In this document: positions 8,906-17,921 of the stretch, piece after piece | Layout: every line of letters starts with the position of its first letter | Numbering within the stretch: the stretch's first letter is position 1 | Source: Jiella pelagia | Lineage (GTDB): Bacteria; Pseudomonadota; Alphaproteobacteria; Rhizobiales; Rhizobiaceae | Assembly (NCBI RefSeq): GCF_026898155.1 | Contig: NZ_CP114029.1 | Span: 3,514,001 to 3,578,000, forward strand | Length of the DNA stretch: 64,000 bases | Direction of reading: 5' to 3' | Translations under genes and position numbers: made by a program | Notes under the pieces: generated by a model | Told to the model about the DNA's origin: nothing | Database searches by the model: none | Seen by the model: only the letters and a program-made list of their open reading frames with translations

Positions 8906-10598
8906 TTGGCACCGGCGAAAAGCAATGAACAGGGTTCGGGGACGGATGGCGGTAGACCGCGAGACGGCGGGACTGGCGTCAACACCGGCCCGCTCGGGCC
9001 GTTTCCCCATGTCAGTCGACCGGTCTTCCTGATCTCGGCGGCTCTGATCATCGGCTTTCTGATCTTCGGAGCGGGCTTCCCCGATACGGCCAACGGGGTG
9101 TTTCAAGGCGCCCAGACTGCGATTGCCGACTATTTCGGCTGGTTCCTCATCCTCGTCACCAATCTCGCTTTGGTGCTGACGGTCTATCTCGCCTTTTCCC
9201 GCTACGGCGACATCCGCCTCGGCGCCCAGACCGAGACGCCGCAATATGGCCTGGTCTCGTGGGTCGCCATGCTGTTCTCCGCCGGCATCGGCATCGGCCT
9301 CCTCTACTGGGCCGTCGCCGAACCGCTTTTCCACTTCTTCTCCCCCCCGATGGGCGAGGCGGAAAGCGTCGAGGCCGCCAAGCAGGCGATGGTGCTCGCC
9401 TTCTTCGACTGGGGTCTGCATGGCTGGGCCGTCTATTGCATCGTCGCTCTGTCGCTCGCCTATTTCCACTATCGCAAGGGCCTGCCGCTTTCGATCCGCT
9501 CCGTCCTCTATCCGCTGATCGGCGAGCGCATCTACGGACCGATGGGCCATGCGGTGGACATCCTGGCCGTGTTCGGCACGATGTTCGGCGTCGTCACCTC
9601 GCTCGGTCTCGGCGTCATGCAGATCAACTCCGGCCTCGAGACCTTTCTTGGCCTGCCGAACAACATCTTCGTCCAGCTCGCCATCATCGCCTTCATCACC
9701 GCCCTTGCGACGATCTCGGTGATGCTCGGCCTCGACGGCGGCATCAAGCGCATCTCCAACTTCAACATCTATCTGAGCTTTGCCCTGCTCGCCTTCTTCG
9801 TCATCGTCGGGCCGACGCTCTACATCTTCGACAGCTTCATCGAGAATATCGGCAACTACATCGACGGATTCGTGCGGTTCAGCTTCTGGGTGGAGGCCTA
9901 TTCCGGCACCAACTGGCAGGTCGACTGGACGCTGTTCTACTGGGCCTGGTGGATCTCCTGGTCGCCCTTCGTCGGCATCTTCATCGCCCGCATCTCGCGC
10001 GGCCGGACGATCCGCGAGTTCCTGCTCGGCGTGCTCCTGATCCCGACCTCGATCCTGTTCTTCTGGTTCACCGCCTTCGGCGGTACGGCGATCAAGATGG
10101 AGCCTCGACGGCAATCCCGGGCTGATCGAGGCGACCAAGGCGGACTATGGCGACGCGATCTTCAAGCTGATCGAGTTCTTCCCCGGCACGCCGCTGATCG
10201 GGGCGGTGATCATCGTCATGATCGTCGTCTGGTTCGTCACCTCGTCGGACAGCGCCAGCTTCGTCATCGACATGTTGACCGCCGGCGGCCACACCGACCC
10301 GCCGCGCATCCAGCGCATCTTCTGGGCCGTGACCGAGGGCGCCATCGCCGCAATGCTGCTCGTCGCGGGCGGTCTCAAGGCGCTGCAGGCTGCGGCCGTC
10401 GTCGCGGGCTTCCCCTTTGCCTTCGTGCTTCTCTTGATGATGTACTCGCTTCTGCGGGGCCTCGGCCGCGACAAGCTGATCCTCTACCGTGCCGACCAGT
10501 GGTACCAGACGGAGAAGGAAACCGACGTCAATACGCCGAACCCCTACCGCGACGAAGACGCGCTGAAGGGCCCGCCGCGATTGGCGAGCGGGGGGTGA
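8906..10598 (+). CDS. BCCT family betaine/choline/carnitine transporter (frame broken at 10100)
   Basis: This secondary transporter takes up osmolytes such as glycine betaine, usually with Na+. About twelve membrane helices and the BCCT signature (WTLFYWAWWISWSPFVGIFIAR, with the Trp-rich segment near residue 350) are visible. The frame shifts at GAGCCTC (10100-10106). Removing one base gives KMELDGNPGLIEATK and a continuous 563-residue protein, so the break is probably a sequence error (see findings). The start appears to be TTG 8906 after a weak AAGG. It supports a saline habitat. Confidence 0.88.
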
Positions 10599-10714
10599 TT
10601 GCAGACGCTCCTGTTCACTCCCTTCGTCGCCGGAGGCAAGATCGAGACTGGCATGCTGGCCGCGACACGTTGAATGGCAAGCCGGTCTTCCGCTGATGCA
10701 GATCGCGGAGGTAC

Positions 10715-10749
10715 GGCCTTCGGATGGTATCGCGCGACACCCGAAGGCC
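10715..10749 (+). terminator. Possible stem-loop downstream of the BCCT gene
   Basis: Nine-base arms (GGCCTTCGG at 10715-10723 and CCGAAGGCC at 10741-10749) surround a 17-nt loop. The position between the converging BCCT and ydcH genes fits a transcription end or 3'-stabilising hairpin. No U tract follows, so termination would not be purely intrinsic. Confidence 0.35.
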
Positions 10750-10783
10750 CACCTTGCAGTCTCTCCCGGTCGGCTCTGGAGGC

Positions 10784-11008
10784 TTACGCTGCCGACGGCT
10801 CCGTGGGACCGCGTGACTTCAGCCGCCGGCCGATCGCAACCGCCTCGTCTTTCACCCGCAGCCGAAGCTGCTTCAGGCTTCTCAGTTGGGCGGAGTCCGG
10901 TGCGGGTCGTTTCATCTCCGTGGCGATCCTGGCCTCGATCCGGTTCTTGCGTCCCACAAGTGCCTTCAACCGCATGCGAAGGCCGGGAATGCTCCTGTCA
11001 GTCATCAT
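10784..11008 (-). CDS. YdcH family protein (DUF465)
   Basis: This 74-residue, highly charged helical protein fits the YdcH/DUF465 pattern: an N-terminal helix with RMRLKALVGRKNRIEARIATEMKRP and a second helix with LRSLKQLRLRVKDE. These proteins form small coiled coils of unknown function. GGAG lies 7 nt upstream of the ATG-ATG start. It is divergent from the OxyR-like regulator, and their shared upstream region carries an OxyR-like operator. Confidence 0.7.
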   Translation of the reverse strand: MMTDRSIPGLRMRLKALVGRKNRIEARIATEMKRPAPDSAQLRSLKQLRLRVKDEAVAIGRRLKSRGPTEPSAA

Positions 11009-11090
11009 GATAGGCTCCTTCGAGTCTGGTGACGGGACGCAAATGGGACTCCTTTTCGATTGATATAAGGTGCTAATTCTGGCAGCTTTG

Positions 11091-11105
11091 ATAGGAAATA
11101 CCTAT
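11091..11105. promoter_or_regulatory. OxyR-type operator ATAG-N7-CTAT
   Basis: The 15-bp element ATAGGAAATACCTAT is a palindrome extended by one base on each side (GATAGG...CCTATC). It matches the ATAG-N7-CTAT unit of OxyR operators and lies 20 bp before the start of the LysR/OxyR-like gene. An autoregulatory role is inferred. Confidence 0.6.
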
Positions 11106-11124
11106 CTTGGGTGCCGCAGCCTTC

Positions 11125-12051
11125 ATGAAGAAGCCGCCAACGCTACGCCAGCTCCAATGCCTCCTCGAAATCTCTCGCACATTGCATTTCGGCGAGGCGG
11201 CAAGGAATTGCGGACTTGCCCAACCCTCCCTGAGTGCGCAGCTGCAGGCGCTCGAGAGTGCACTCGGCGTCAGGCTCGTTGATCGCAGTCGAAGCGGTGT
11301 CGTCATGACGGCTGTTGGCCGTGAGGTGGCCGAGCGTGCGAGGACGATATGGCAGGAAATCGGACAGATCGTCGAATTCGCCGAGACCTACCGGGACGGT
11401 GTCGCCGGGACGGTCAGACTTGGCGCCAAGCCGACGCTCGGCCCGTATCTGCTGCCGAAAGTCGTCGCGCATCTCCATCGCGAATATCCTTCGCTTCGCC
11501 TGTACATACGGGACGCGATGCCCCTCGATCTCGAGCACGAACTGCGCGAGGGTGTTCACGACATCATTCTTGCTCAGCTTCCGGTTTCGGGTGACGATCT
11601 CGTCGTCAGGCGGCTTTTCCGGGAGAAGCTCTATGTCGCCGTCGCGGCCGACGATCCGTTTGCGGGACGCGAGAGTATCGATCCGAGTGAGTTACGCGGC
11701 CGCGCGGTCCTTGGCATGCGAAGCGGCTTCCATCTTCACGACCGCATCCGAACACTGTGCGAGGAGCACGGTGCGCAGCTTCTTCGCGAATATGAGGGAA
11801 CCAGCCTCGATGCCTTGAGGCAGATGGTCGGAATGGGGATGGGAGTGACCTTCCTCCCGGCCCTCTACGTTCAATCCGAGGTAGCCGGGCGGTCCGACGT
11901 CGTCGCTATCCCGCTGAGCGGGACTCCCATCACGAGATCGATCGGTCTGGTCTGGCACGAGCGATCCAGCCAGGCCGAGATCTTCGAGACGATCACATCG
12001 ACCGTGCGCGCCACGGTAGCTGCAAATTTCACCGGAATATTGCTGGAATAG
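11125..12051 (+). CDS. OxyR-like LysR family transcriptional regulator lacking the peroxidatic cysteine
   Basis: The 308-residue protein has an N-terminal winged helix-turn-helix (residues 5-65; HFGEAARNCGLAQPSLSAQLQALESALG) and a periplasmic-binding-protein-like effector domain. The whole sequence follows the OxyR pattern. At the redox loop, where OxyR has GHCLRDQ-x4-CF, this protein has GFHLHDR-x3-LCEE. The first, peroxidatic Cys is replaced by His while the second Cys remains. It may therefore sense something other than peroxide. ATG 11125 is preferred over TTG 11107 because it gives the standard N-terminus. Confidence 0.82.
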   Translation: MKKPPTLRQLQCLLEISRTLHFGEAARNCGLAQPSLSAQLQALESALGVRLVDRSRSGVVMTAVGREVAERARTIWQEIGQIVEFAETYRDGVAGTVRLGAKPTLGPYLLPKVVAHLHREYPSLRLYIRDAMPLDLEHELREGVHDIILAQLPVSGDDLVVRRLFREKLYVAVAADDPFAGRESIDPSELRGRAVLGMRSGFHLHDRIRTLCEEHGAQLLREYEGTSLDALRQMVGMGMGVTFLPALYVQSEVAGRSDVVAIPLSGTPITRSIGLVWHERSSQAEIFETITSTVRATVAANFTGILLE

Positions 12052-12076
12052 GCCAGAATATCGCTGGAATAGGAAA

Positions 12077-12105
12077 GCCGCCGGTCCCTCTTTCGGTCCG
12101 GCGGC
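12077..12105. terminator. Bidirectional stem-loop between the LysR gene and the convergent small gene
   Basis: The arms GCCGCCGG (12077-12084) and CCGGCGGC (12098-12105) can form an 8-bp stem with a pyrimidine-rich loop. It sits in the 72-bp gap between two converging genes. Just upstream is a short tandem duplication, in which GCTGGAATAGG is repeated at 12039 and 12063. Confidence 0.5.
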
Positions 12106-12123
12106 CCCTGGAGCGTGCGAGCG

Positions 12124-12411
12124 TCAGTTCCTCAAGGTCGGCCGGCGCGCGCCTTCCACGATCGCCAACTCGTTGCCATCGACGGCGGCGAAATCAAGTC
12201 CGGTGTAGCGCACGCTGCATCCGTTGGGACATGCTTCCTCGACCGTTTCGCCAGGCGGCAGGTCATGGCGGTTTTCTTGAGCGCCGTGGTCGAACGTGAC
12301 CGCATGGGTCGTTTCGGTCTCGTTGGTGATCTTGACCAACGCATGGGCGGGGCCGGCGATGATCAAGAGACCGCCTGCGGCAAGAAGGGTTGTGGCGTTG
12401 AGCCTCGGCAT
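12124..12411 (-). CDS. Small exported protein, probably regulated by the neighbouring LysR protein
   Basis: The 95-residue product begins with a clear signal peptide (residues 1-24, cleavage after AHA). The mature part is about 70 residues with two cysteines (EEACPNGCSVRY) and beta-strand character. I recognise no family beyond a general likeness to small periplasmic proteins. An ATAG-N7-CTAT element lies about 104 bp upstream of the start, which suggests shared control with the convergent LysR gene. Confidence 0.62.
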   Translation of the reverse strand: MPRLNATTLLAAGGLLIIAGPAHALVKITNETETTHAVTFDHGAQENRHDLPPGETVEEACPNGCSVRYTGLDFAAVDGNELAIVEGARRPTLRN

Positions 12412-12745
12412 ATCAATCTCCCTGGGAAAGTTCGGCTTGGCGGCATGATGCCGCCACGGGGAAATTTGGTGAGGCAGGTTGCATAGTTAAAAGGTGCACA
12501 AAATCGCAGGATTGATAGTTTTTACCTATGTCCAAGGCAAGCTTTGCCGGTCTCTCTGGCACTACAGCGCGTGAGCGGGTCAGACCGTTTGATCGCTTGG
12601 CCCTTCGGAAACCCGTTGTGACGGGTCGAAGCCTGTCCGGCCGCTTCCAGACGTTTGCTCTCTTGATGCCGATTGGCTTGAGCGGGTAGCCGATGACGGC
12701 AGCTCCGGGTCGCTGGATGACGATGGCTGCCGTCAACTCATCCGC
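12412..12745. other. Intergenic region upstream of the small exported protein gene
   Basis: Apart from the operator-like element at 12515-12529, this 334-bp region shows no convincing gene. A minus-strand open frame (12413-12736) lacks a ribosome-binding site and has poor coding character. The promoter of the small exported protein gene is expected here. Confidence 0.4.
12515..12529. promoter_or_regulatory. Second OxyR-type operator ATAG-N7-CTAT
   Basis: The element ATAGTTTTTACCTAT has the same spacing and half sites as the one at 11091-11105. It lies upstream of the minus-strand small exported protein gene. Two such elements flanking one LysR gene within 1.5 kb point to a local two-operon regulon (inference). 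Confidence 0.52.
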
Positions 12746-13915
12746 TCAGACCACCTTGGCCCCGATCGCCCGCCCCGCCGCCACACCCGACGACCACGCC
12801 CACTGGAAATTATACCCGCCGAGCCAGCCGGTGACGTCGACGGCTTCGCCGACGGCGTAGAGCCCCGGCACTGTCCGCGCTTCCATTGTCTTGGAGGAGA
12901 GCGCGGCGGTGTCGATGCCCCCGGCCGTGACCTCGGCCTTGGCATAGCCTTCGGTGCCGGTGGGGCGGAAGGTGAGGCGTGTCAGGGTTTCTGCGGTTTC
13001 GTCGAGCGTCCTGTCCGGCAGGGCGCCGAGTTCGGCGGTGACGCCGATGCGTGCCGCAAGCGCCTCTGCGAGGCGGTTGGGCAGGTGTTCGGCGAGCGCG
13101 GCCTTCAGATGGGCGCGGGGCATTTTCCGCTTGGCGGCGCGTAGCTTCTCGGCGGCGTCGGCCAGGACGGAGAGGGCGATCGTCTCGCCGGGCGACCAAT
13201 AGGAGGAGATCTGCAGGATCGCCGGGCCGGACAGGCCCTTGTGGGTGAACAGTGCCGCCTCCTCGAAGGAGACGTCCTTGGCGCGGGCGACAACCGGGCA
13301 GGCGATGCCGGAGATCTCCTTGAACAACCGCTCCTCGCCGCCGAGGGTGAGGGGCACCAGCGCCGGGCGGGGTGGAACGACCGTCAGGCCGAACTGTTCG
13401 GCGATGGCATAGGCCCGGCCGGTGGCGCCCATCTTGGGGATCGACGGCCCGCCCGTCGCGACGACGAGGTTCGGCGCCGTGTCCCTGCCGACCGTGAAGC
13501 CGCCATCCCGATGGCCGATCTCGCCAATCTGCGTCGACAGCCGGATCTCGACGCCGCCGCGGCGGCACTCCTCCTTGAGCATGTCGACGATCTGCCGGGC
13601 CGAGCCGTCGCAGAACAGCTGGCCGAGGGTCTTTTCATGCCAGGCGATGCCATGAGCCTCGACGAGGGCGAGGAAGTCCCACTGGGTGTAGCGCTTCAGC
13701 GCCGACTTCACGAAATGCGCGTTTTCCGAGAGAAAGCACTGAGGCGCGATGCCCATATTGGTGAAGTTGCAGCGCCCGCCGCCGGAGATCAGGATCTTCT
13801 TGCCCGCCTCGGCCGCATGATCGAGGACGAGGACGCGGGCTCCCGCCTGGCCGGCCGTTGCTGCGGCGAGGAGGCCGGCGCCGCCGGCGCCAAGGATGAT
13901 GGCATCGTAGATCAT
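12746..13915 (-). CDS. BaiN/HI0933 family NAD(P)/FAD-dependent oxidoreductase
   Basis: This flavoprotein begins with a dinucleotide-binding motif (AIILGAGGAGLLAAATAGQAG) and has the family's GKKILISGGGRCNFTN segment and a C-terminal FAD motif (PGLYAVGEAVDVTGWLGGYNFQWAWSSG). Length (389) and architecture match the HI0933/YhiN family. The natural substrate is unknown in most members. It is a single gene, with no obvious operon partner. Confidence 0.9.
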   Translation of the reverse strand: MIYDAIILGAGGAGLLAAATAGQAGARVLVLDHAAEAGKKILISGGGRCNFTNMGIAPQCFLSENAHFVKSALKRYTQWDFLALVEAHGIAWHEKTLGQLFCDGSARQIVDMLKEECRRGGVEIRLSTQIGEIGHRDGGFTVGRDTAPNLVVATGGPSIPKMGATGRAYAIAEQFGLTVVPPRPALVPLTLGGEERLFKEISGIACPVVARAKDVSFEEAALFTHKGLSGPAILQISSYWSPGETIALSVLADAAEKLRAAKRKMPRAHLKAALAEHLPNRLAEALAARIGVTAELGALPDRTLDETAETLTRLTFRPTGTEGYAKAEVTAGGIDTAALSSKTMEARTVPGLYAVGEAVDVTGWLGGYNFQWAWSSGVAAGRAIGAKVV

Positions 13916-14029
13916 CGAGGCCTTGCGAGGTGATTGACGGATGGCGCAAGGGCGCCGTTCGTTACGTGCGGCGTCGGTGCTGACGGTAAAGCGCCGCTTC
14001 CACTCGTCGCGCGCGGACCAGCAGCACGA

Positions 14030-14662
14030 TCAGAGCTTCCGCAGATATCCATTGGGACTGTATGTCGCGTTCGGTCCGAACATGTCGCAGAGGTCTTCGG
14101 CAATGGCGAAGCTTTGCGGCCGGGCGGCGATGAACTCTTCGACGGCTCGGTTCGGCCCGCCCTCGTAGCGTTCCGACAACCCTAGTTCGTCAAGAATCCC
14201 GTCTTCCATGGCGAGAATATCACCGGGGGCCATGCGTTCTGCAAAAACCTCGAGAGCGGCCGTGCAGCCGCGATAGGTGTGGGCGGAATCCTCGGTCACG
14301 AACCAGGGATGCGGAAGATCGGCGATACCGGCATGCTGCAGGACCGGTTCGAGAGTCATGACGTCGCCCTGCAAAAAGCGGATGCGCGGATCGTCGATGT
14401 CCGGGATATTCAGGTCGATCGAGATGACCTTCGCGTCCAGCCCCTGCGAGTGGGCAAGGTCCGCCAGGAGGAGTGCGCTTCCGCCGGAATGCGAGCCGAT
14501 CTCGAGGATGAGCCGCGGCTTGAGATCCCAAAGGAGCTTCATGTAGATCGCGATGTCGATCGGGCTCTTCAGACAACGGACACCTCGATAGGTGTAGGCC
14601 ATCACTCCGGCCTGGTACGCCTTGAGCATCGGTTGGGTGAATGCTGTCTTGAAAGGGCGCAC
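14030..14662 (-). CDS. CmcI/rhamnosyl O-methyltransferase-family methyltransferase (cephalosporin hydroxylase fold)
   Basis: The 210-residue protein has a SAM-binding core (LILEIGSHSGGSALLLADLA, residues 45-64) and the pattern KSPIDIAIYMKLLWDLKP typical of CmcI-like enzymes. A metal-binding acidic cluster (ALEVFAERMAPGDILAMEDGI) follows. The start is probably GTG 14662, 11 nt after the upstream gene's stop, with GAGAG between, so the two are translationally linked. It likely O-methylates a sugar or cell-surface glycan, inferred from the family. Confidence 0.75.
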   Translation of the reverse strand: MRPFKTAFTQPMLKAYQAGVMAYTYRGVRCLKSPIDIAIYMKLLWDLKPRLILEIGSHSGGSALLLADLAHSQGLDAKVISIDLNIPDIDDPRIRFLQGDVMTLEPVLQHAGIADLPHPWFVTEDSAHTYRGCTAALEVFAERMAPGDILAMEDGILDELGLSERYEGGPNRAVEEFIAARPQSFAIAEDLCDMFGPNATYSPNGYLRKL

Positions 14663-14673
14663 GGAAAGCTCTC

Positions 14674-16200
14674 TTAGAAAGGCTTCATGAAGAACGCGCC
14701 GGTCCAGTCGATCCTCGTCATCTCCGGCACCGGCGTACCCTTGGCTTCGAAGAAGTCCTCCAGAGCCTGGCGGCAAACCTTCAGCGCGCCGTAGTCGTCG
14801 ACGATCACGATGCCACCCGCAGCGACGCGATCGTAAAGGGCCATCAGCGTATCCATGGTCGATTCGTAGAGGTCGCCGTCCATCCTCAGGAGCGCGATCC
14901 TCTCGGTCGGCGCGTCGCTCAGCGTATCGCGGAACCAGCCTTTCAGAAAGCGTTGCCGGGCGTCGTCGAGAAGGCCGTAGGCGGCGAAGTTCTCGCGGAC
15001 GGTCTCGAGCGAGACGGCGAGTTGCGGATACTTGTCCTTGCTGAGGTCGAGCCCGCGGTCCTTCGCGTTCGATGGCAGTGGCAGGCCTTCGAAACTGTCG
15101 GCAACCAGCAGACGGCGATCGGTGATGCCGCGTGCCTTCAGCCACCCGGCCATCAGGATGCAGCCGCCGCCGCGCCAGACACCGCATTCGATGAGATCTC
15201 CGGCGATGCGGCGACTGTGGAGATCGTCCAGGCACGCATGGAGACTGTCGAGCCGCAGACGTCCCATCATCGTATGGCTGAAACCGGACCTGTGGATCTT
15301 CCGGTCGGGAAAGCGCCCGATCCGCCGGCTGGCGGCGAGGGACTCAAGACCCTCTTTGCGGCTGACGCGGATGTCGTGCAGCACGGCATAGTCGAAGCTA
15401 TCACTGCCGTCGAGACAGTCGCGCAGATAGAGCAAACGCAACTCGTCGTCGAGGTAGATCTCGTTGAGGAGGCTGCGCTTCAAAAGGTCCAGATAGAGGT
15501 CCGTATCGGGCCGGCTCACGGCAAGTGCCGGGTCACCGCGGCGGCGCCGAAGATCTTGCACGAAACCGGCAAAACTGGACGTCGGCTCCGGAGCAAGGGT
15601 TCTTCGCAGCTCCTCGATATCGTTGCAGGCAAATTCGTCCCCAGCGAGGACGGCCTCGTGTTCCGCAAGGCTGGTCTGGATCAAGCGGCTGCCGGGATCG
15701 AAGCCGGTGATGACCGCCATACCCTTCATCGTGATATCGAAAACGTGGATCGACAGGTCCGGCCTGTGCTTGCGCAGGAATGGAATGACCTTGTAGACGT
15801 CGCCGGTCCATGCCCGGGTTTGCCTTTCACGGCTCGTCCACGCGATGTCCTGCGGCAACACGTCGTCGATGACGACGACGCTATCGTGCCTGGCATGCTT
15901 CTCAAGATTGAGGATGTCGCGCAACACGTATTCTGAGTTGTGCATTCCGTCCACGAAGGCCAGTTCGACCTTGCCGCCTAGCAAGTGCTCGAGATCCTGC
16001 GTCGCAAAGAAGTCGTCGCTCGTCTGGCGGAAAATCCGGGTGGGTGCCCGAAGCTCCGTGCGGATCTCGAATTCGGGATCGATCGCAACGGAAGGGCAGT
16101 TCGCAAGTCCGAGGCTGTTCCCCTCGCGGCAGCCGATCTCCACGTAGGAAGCAGGGTTCAGCCCCTCGTGGAGTAGTGTCAGGGCCGTCTTATAGTTCAT
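14674..16200 (-). CDS. Two-domain methyltransferase: N-terminal Methyltransf_24-like and C-terminal TylF/MycF-like domains
   Basis: The 508-residue protein joins two SAM-dependent domains. The N-terminal one (1-220) has SYVEIGCREGNSLGLA and VELAFVDGMHNSEYVLRD. The C-terminal one (245-508) has the macrocin O-methyltransferase features YLDLLKRSLLNEIYLDDELR, GDLIECGVWRGGG, DSFEGLPLP, RMDGDLYESTMDTL and IVIVDDYGALKVCRQA (metal-binding Asp residues). TylF enzymes methylate sugar hydroxyls. The fusion followed by a CmcI-type gene gives three methyltransferase domains in one operon, perhaps for capping or decorating an O-antigen or lipid-linked glycan. Confidence 0.78.
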   Translation of the reverse strand: MNYKTALTLLHEGLNPASYVEIGCREGNSLGLANCPSVAIDPEFEIRTELRAPTRIFRQTSDDFFATQDLEHLLGGKVELAFVDGMHNSEYVLRDILNLEKHARHDSVVVIDDVLPQDIAWTSRERQTRAWTGDVYKVIPFLRKHRPDLSIHVFDITMKGMAVITGFDPGSRLIQTSLAEHEAVLAGDEFACNDIEELRRTLAPEPTSSFAGFVQDLRRRRGDPALAVSRPDTDLYLDLLKRSLLNEIYLDDELRLLYLRDCLDGSDSFDYAVLHDIRVSRKEGLESLAASRRIGRFPDRKIHRSGFSHTMMGRLRLDSLHACLDDLHSRRIAGDLIECGVWRGGGCILMAGWLKARGITDRRLLVADSFEGLPLPSNAKDRGLDLSKDKYPQLAVSLETVRENFAAYGLLDDARQRFLKGWFRDTLSDAPTERIALLRMDGDLYESTMDTLMALYDRVAAGGIVIVDDYGALKVCRQALEDFFEAKGTPVPEMTRIDWTGAFFMKPF

Positions 16201-16394
16201 CTTGCGCCTCGAACCGCTGCTTCATCGATCGATGTTCCCTGCCGGCTCGAAGGTGTCCGGTCTCGCCGATCGCGCTCCACGTGCCGCCGGCGGGAAGTCG
16301 GCATTATCTGGTCGAGACCAAGTCTCGAATGATACCGTCGGCCCCGGTCTTTGACCGGCGCCAAGGGGGTACGCTCAATCGCCGCGCGGGCTTG

Positions 16395-16435
16395 ATACCA
16401 ACAGCCCGGGAGTCATTCTCCCAGGCTGCTGGTAT
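16395..16435. repeat. Long palindromic (REP-like) element
   Basis: Eighteen-base arms (16395-16412 and 16418-16435) with two mismatches enclose the loop TCATT. The outer ends read ATACCA and TGGTAT. A weaker relative with ends GATACC and GGTAC lies at about 16332-16372. The structure fits a dispersed REP-type palindrome better than a terminator, because no U tract follows on either strand. Confidence 0.6.
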
Positions 16436-16692
16436 GACACGCGAGTGCCGACATTTTACAGTTCGATCGCTCCCCCACAAGCAAAGACTGTGGGCGCAGC
16501 GTCGCAAGCCATACTCGCCTGTGGCCGAGGCGAGCCCGGTGCATCTCGTGCCGGGCGAGGGGTGCTTGACCGGAATGGTTCGGAAATCGGCTCGCGCAAG
16601 ATGCGATTTGCAGCGGCCGTCGATTGCAGCCCGCGCGCGGCCTCGCCGGTATGGCGGAGCGGTGCCGAGATTTCCCGAAGCATTCGGGCGAA

Positions 16693-16719
16693 GTCCTGCC
16701 ACGGTCATCGCGGCAGGAC
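16693..16719 (-). terminator. Stem-loop downstream of leuB
   Basis: GTCCTGCC (16693-16700) and GGCAGGAC (16712-16719) form an 8-bp perfect stem 11 nt past the leuB stop codon. The U tract on the minus strand is weak (TTCG), so termination may need Rho or the hairpin may protect the 3' end. Confidence 0.5.
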
Positions 16720-16730
16720 GGACGCCGCTT

Positions 16731-17847
16731 TCAGCCGTGAAGCTTCGCCCGGAACCGCTCGGCCACCGCGTCGCCCATGCCGCTCGTGCCGACTTCGGTG
16801 CAGCCCGGCGCCATGACGTCGCCGGTGCGGATGCCGGCCTCCAGCGTTTCGGCGATGGCGGCCTCAAGGGCGTTGGCCTCGGCGACCATGCCGAAGGAGT
16901 AGCGCAGGCCCATGGCGAGGGAGGCGATCATGGCCAGCGGATTGGCCTTGCCGGTGCCGGCGATGTCCGGCGCCGAGCCGTGGACCGGCTCGTAGAGCGC
17001 CTTGCGCTTGCCGGTCTTGGCGTCGACGGCGCCCAGCGAGGCCGAGGGCAGCATGCCGAGCGAGCCGGTCAGCATGGCCGCGATGTCGGACAGCATGTCG
17101 CCGAACAGGTTGTCGGTGACGATGACGTCGAACTGCTTGGGCGCACGCACCAGCTTCATGCCGCCGGCGTCGGCCAGCTCGTGCTCCAGCGTCATCTCCG
17201 GATACTCTTCCTTGTGCACCCGGGTGACGACCTCGTTCCAGAAGACGCCGGACTTCATCACGTTGCGCTTTTCCATCGAGGTGACCTTGCCGCGCCGCGT
17301 CTTGGCGAGGTCGAAGGCGGCCCTGGCGATGCGCTCGATCTCGTAGGTCTCGTAGACCTGCGTGTCGATCGCCCGCTTCTGGCCGTTGCCAAGGTCGATG
17401 ATCTCCTTCGGCTCGCCGAAATAGACGCCGCCGGTGAGCCTCGCGCAGGATCAGGATGTCGAGACCCTCGATGATCTCGCGCTTCAGCGAGGAGGCATCG
17501 GCGAGCGCCGGATAACAGATGGCGGGGCGCAGATTGGCGAAGAGTTCCATGTCCTTGCGCAGGCGCAGGAGCCCGGCTTCCGGCCGCTTGTCGTAGGAGA
17601 CGCCATCCCATTTCGGCCCGCCGACGGCGCCGAAGAGCACCGCATCGGCTGCCTGCGCGAGCGCCATGGTGGCATCGGAGATCGGCGCGCCTTCGGCGTC
17701 GTAGGCCGAGCCGCCGACAAGGGCCGTCTCGGTCGTGAAGCCTGCATCGGCGACGTCGTTCAGAACGGCGATCTGTTTTTCCACCTCGACCATGATCTCG
17801 GTGCCGATGCCGTCGCCGGGAAGGAGCAGGAGCGTCTTCGATGCCAT
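16731..17847 (-). CDS. leuB: 3-isopropylmalate dehydrogenase (frame broken at 17436)
   Basis: LeuB oxidises and decarboxylates 3-isopropylmalate in leucine synthesis. The N-terminal part has [14 protein letters not shown] and GAVGGPKWD. The C-terminal part has [28 protein letters not shown] and [12 protein letters not shown] (Mg2+ and NAD sites). The two parts are in different frames. Deleting one base at the GAGGCTC (coding strand) restores [16 protein letters not shown], the conserved substrate-binding segment, and a 371-residue protein. The break is most likely a sequence error. Confidence 0.93.
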
Positions 17848-17921
17848 GTCGGTCTCGATCGTGTAGGGTGGATGAAAAGGTCAGGTAGCGGGAATAGGAT
17901 TTGCGACACCGCTTGGCAAGA

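Larger units (their letters stand above)
16201..16730. other. 530-bp intergenic region with palindromic repeats
   Basis: No credible gene is present between the methyltransferase operon and leuB. The region carries a small hairpin GAGACCAAGTCTC near 16317, an imperfect palindrome around 16332-16372, the long palindrome at 16395-16435 and a leuB-proximal hairpin at 16693-16719. The left part must hold the methyltransferase operon promoter on the minus strand. Confidence 0.45.

Noticed and set aside
8870..10138. A 422-codon minus-strand frame opposite the BCCT gene
   Set aside because: It is the antisense shadow of a clear membrane transporter and has no recognisable domain.
12413..12736. A 107-codon minus-strand frame in the gap before the BaiN-like gene
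   Set aside because: It has no ribosome-binding site, poor protein character, and overlaps the operator-like element of the neighbouring gene.
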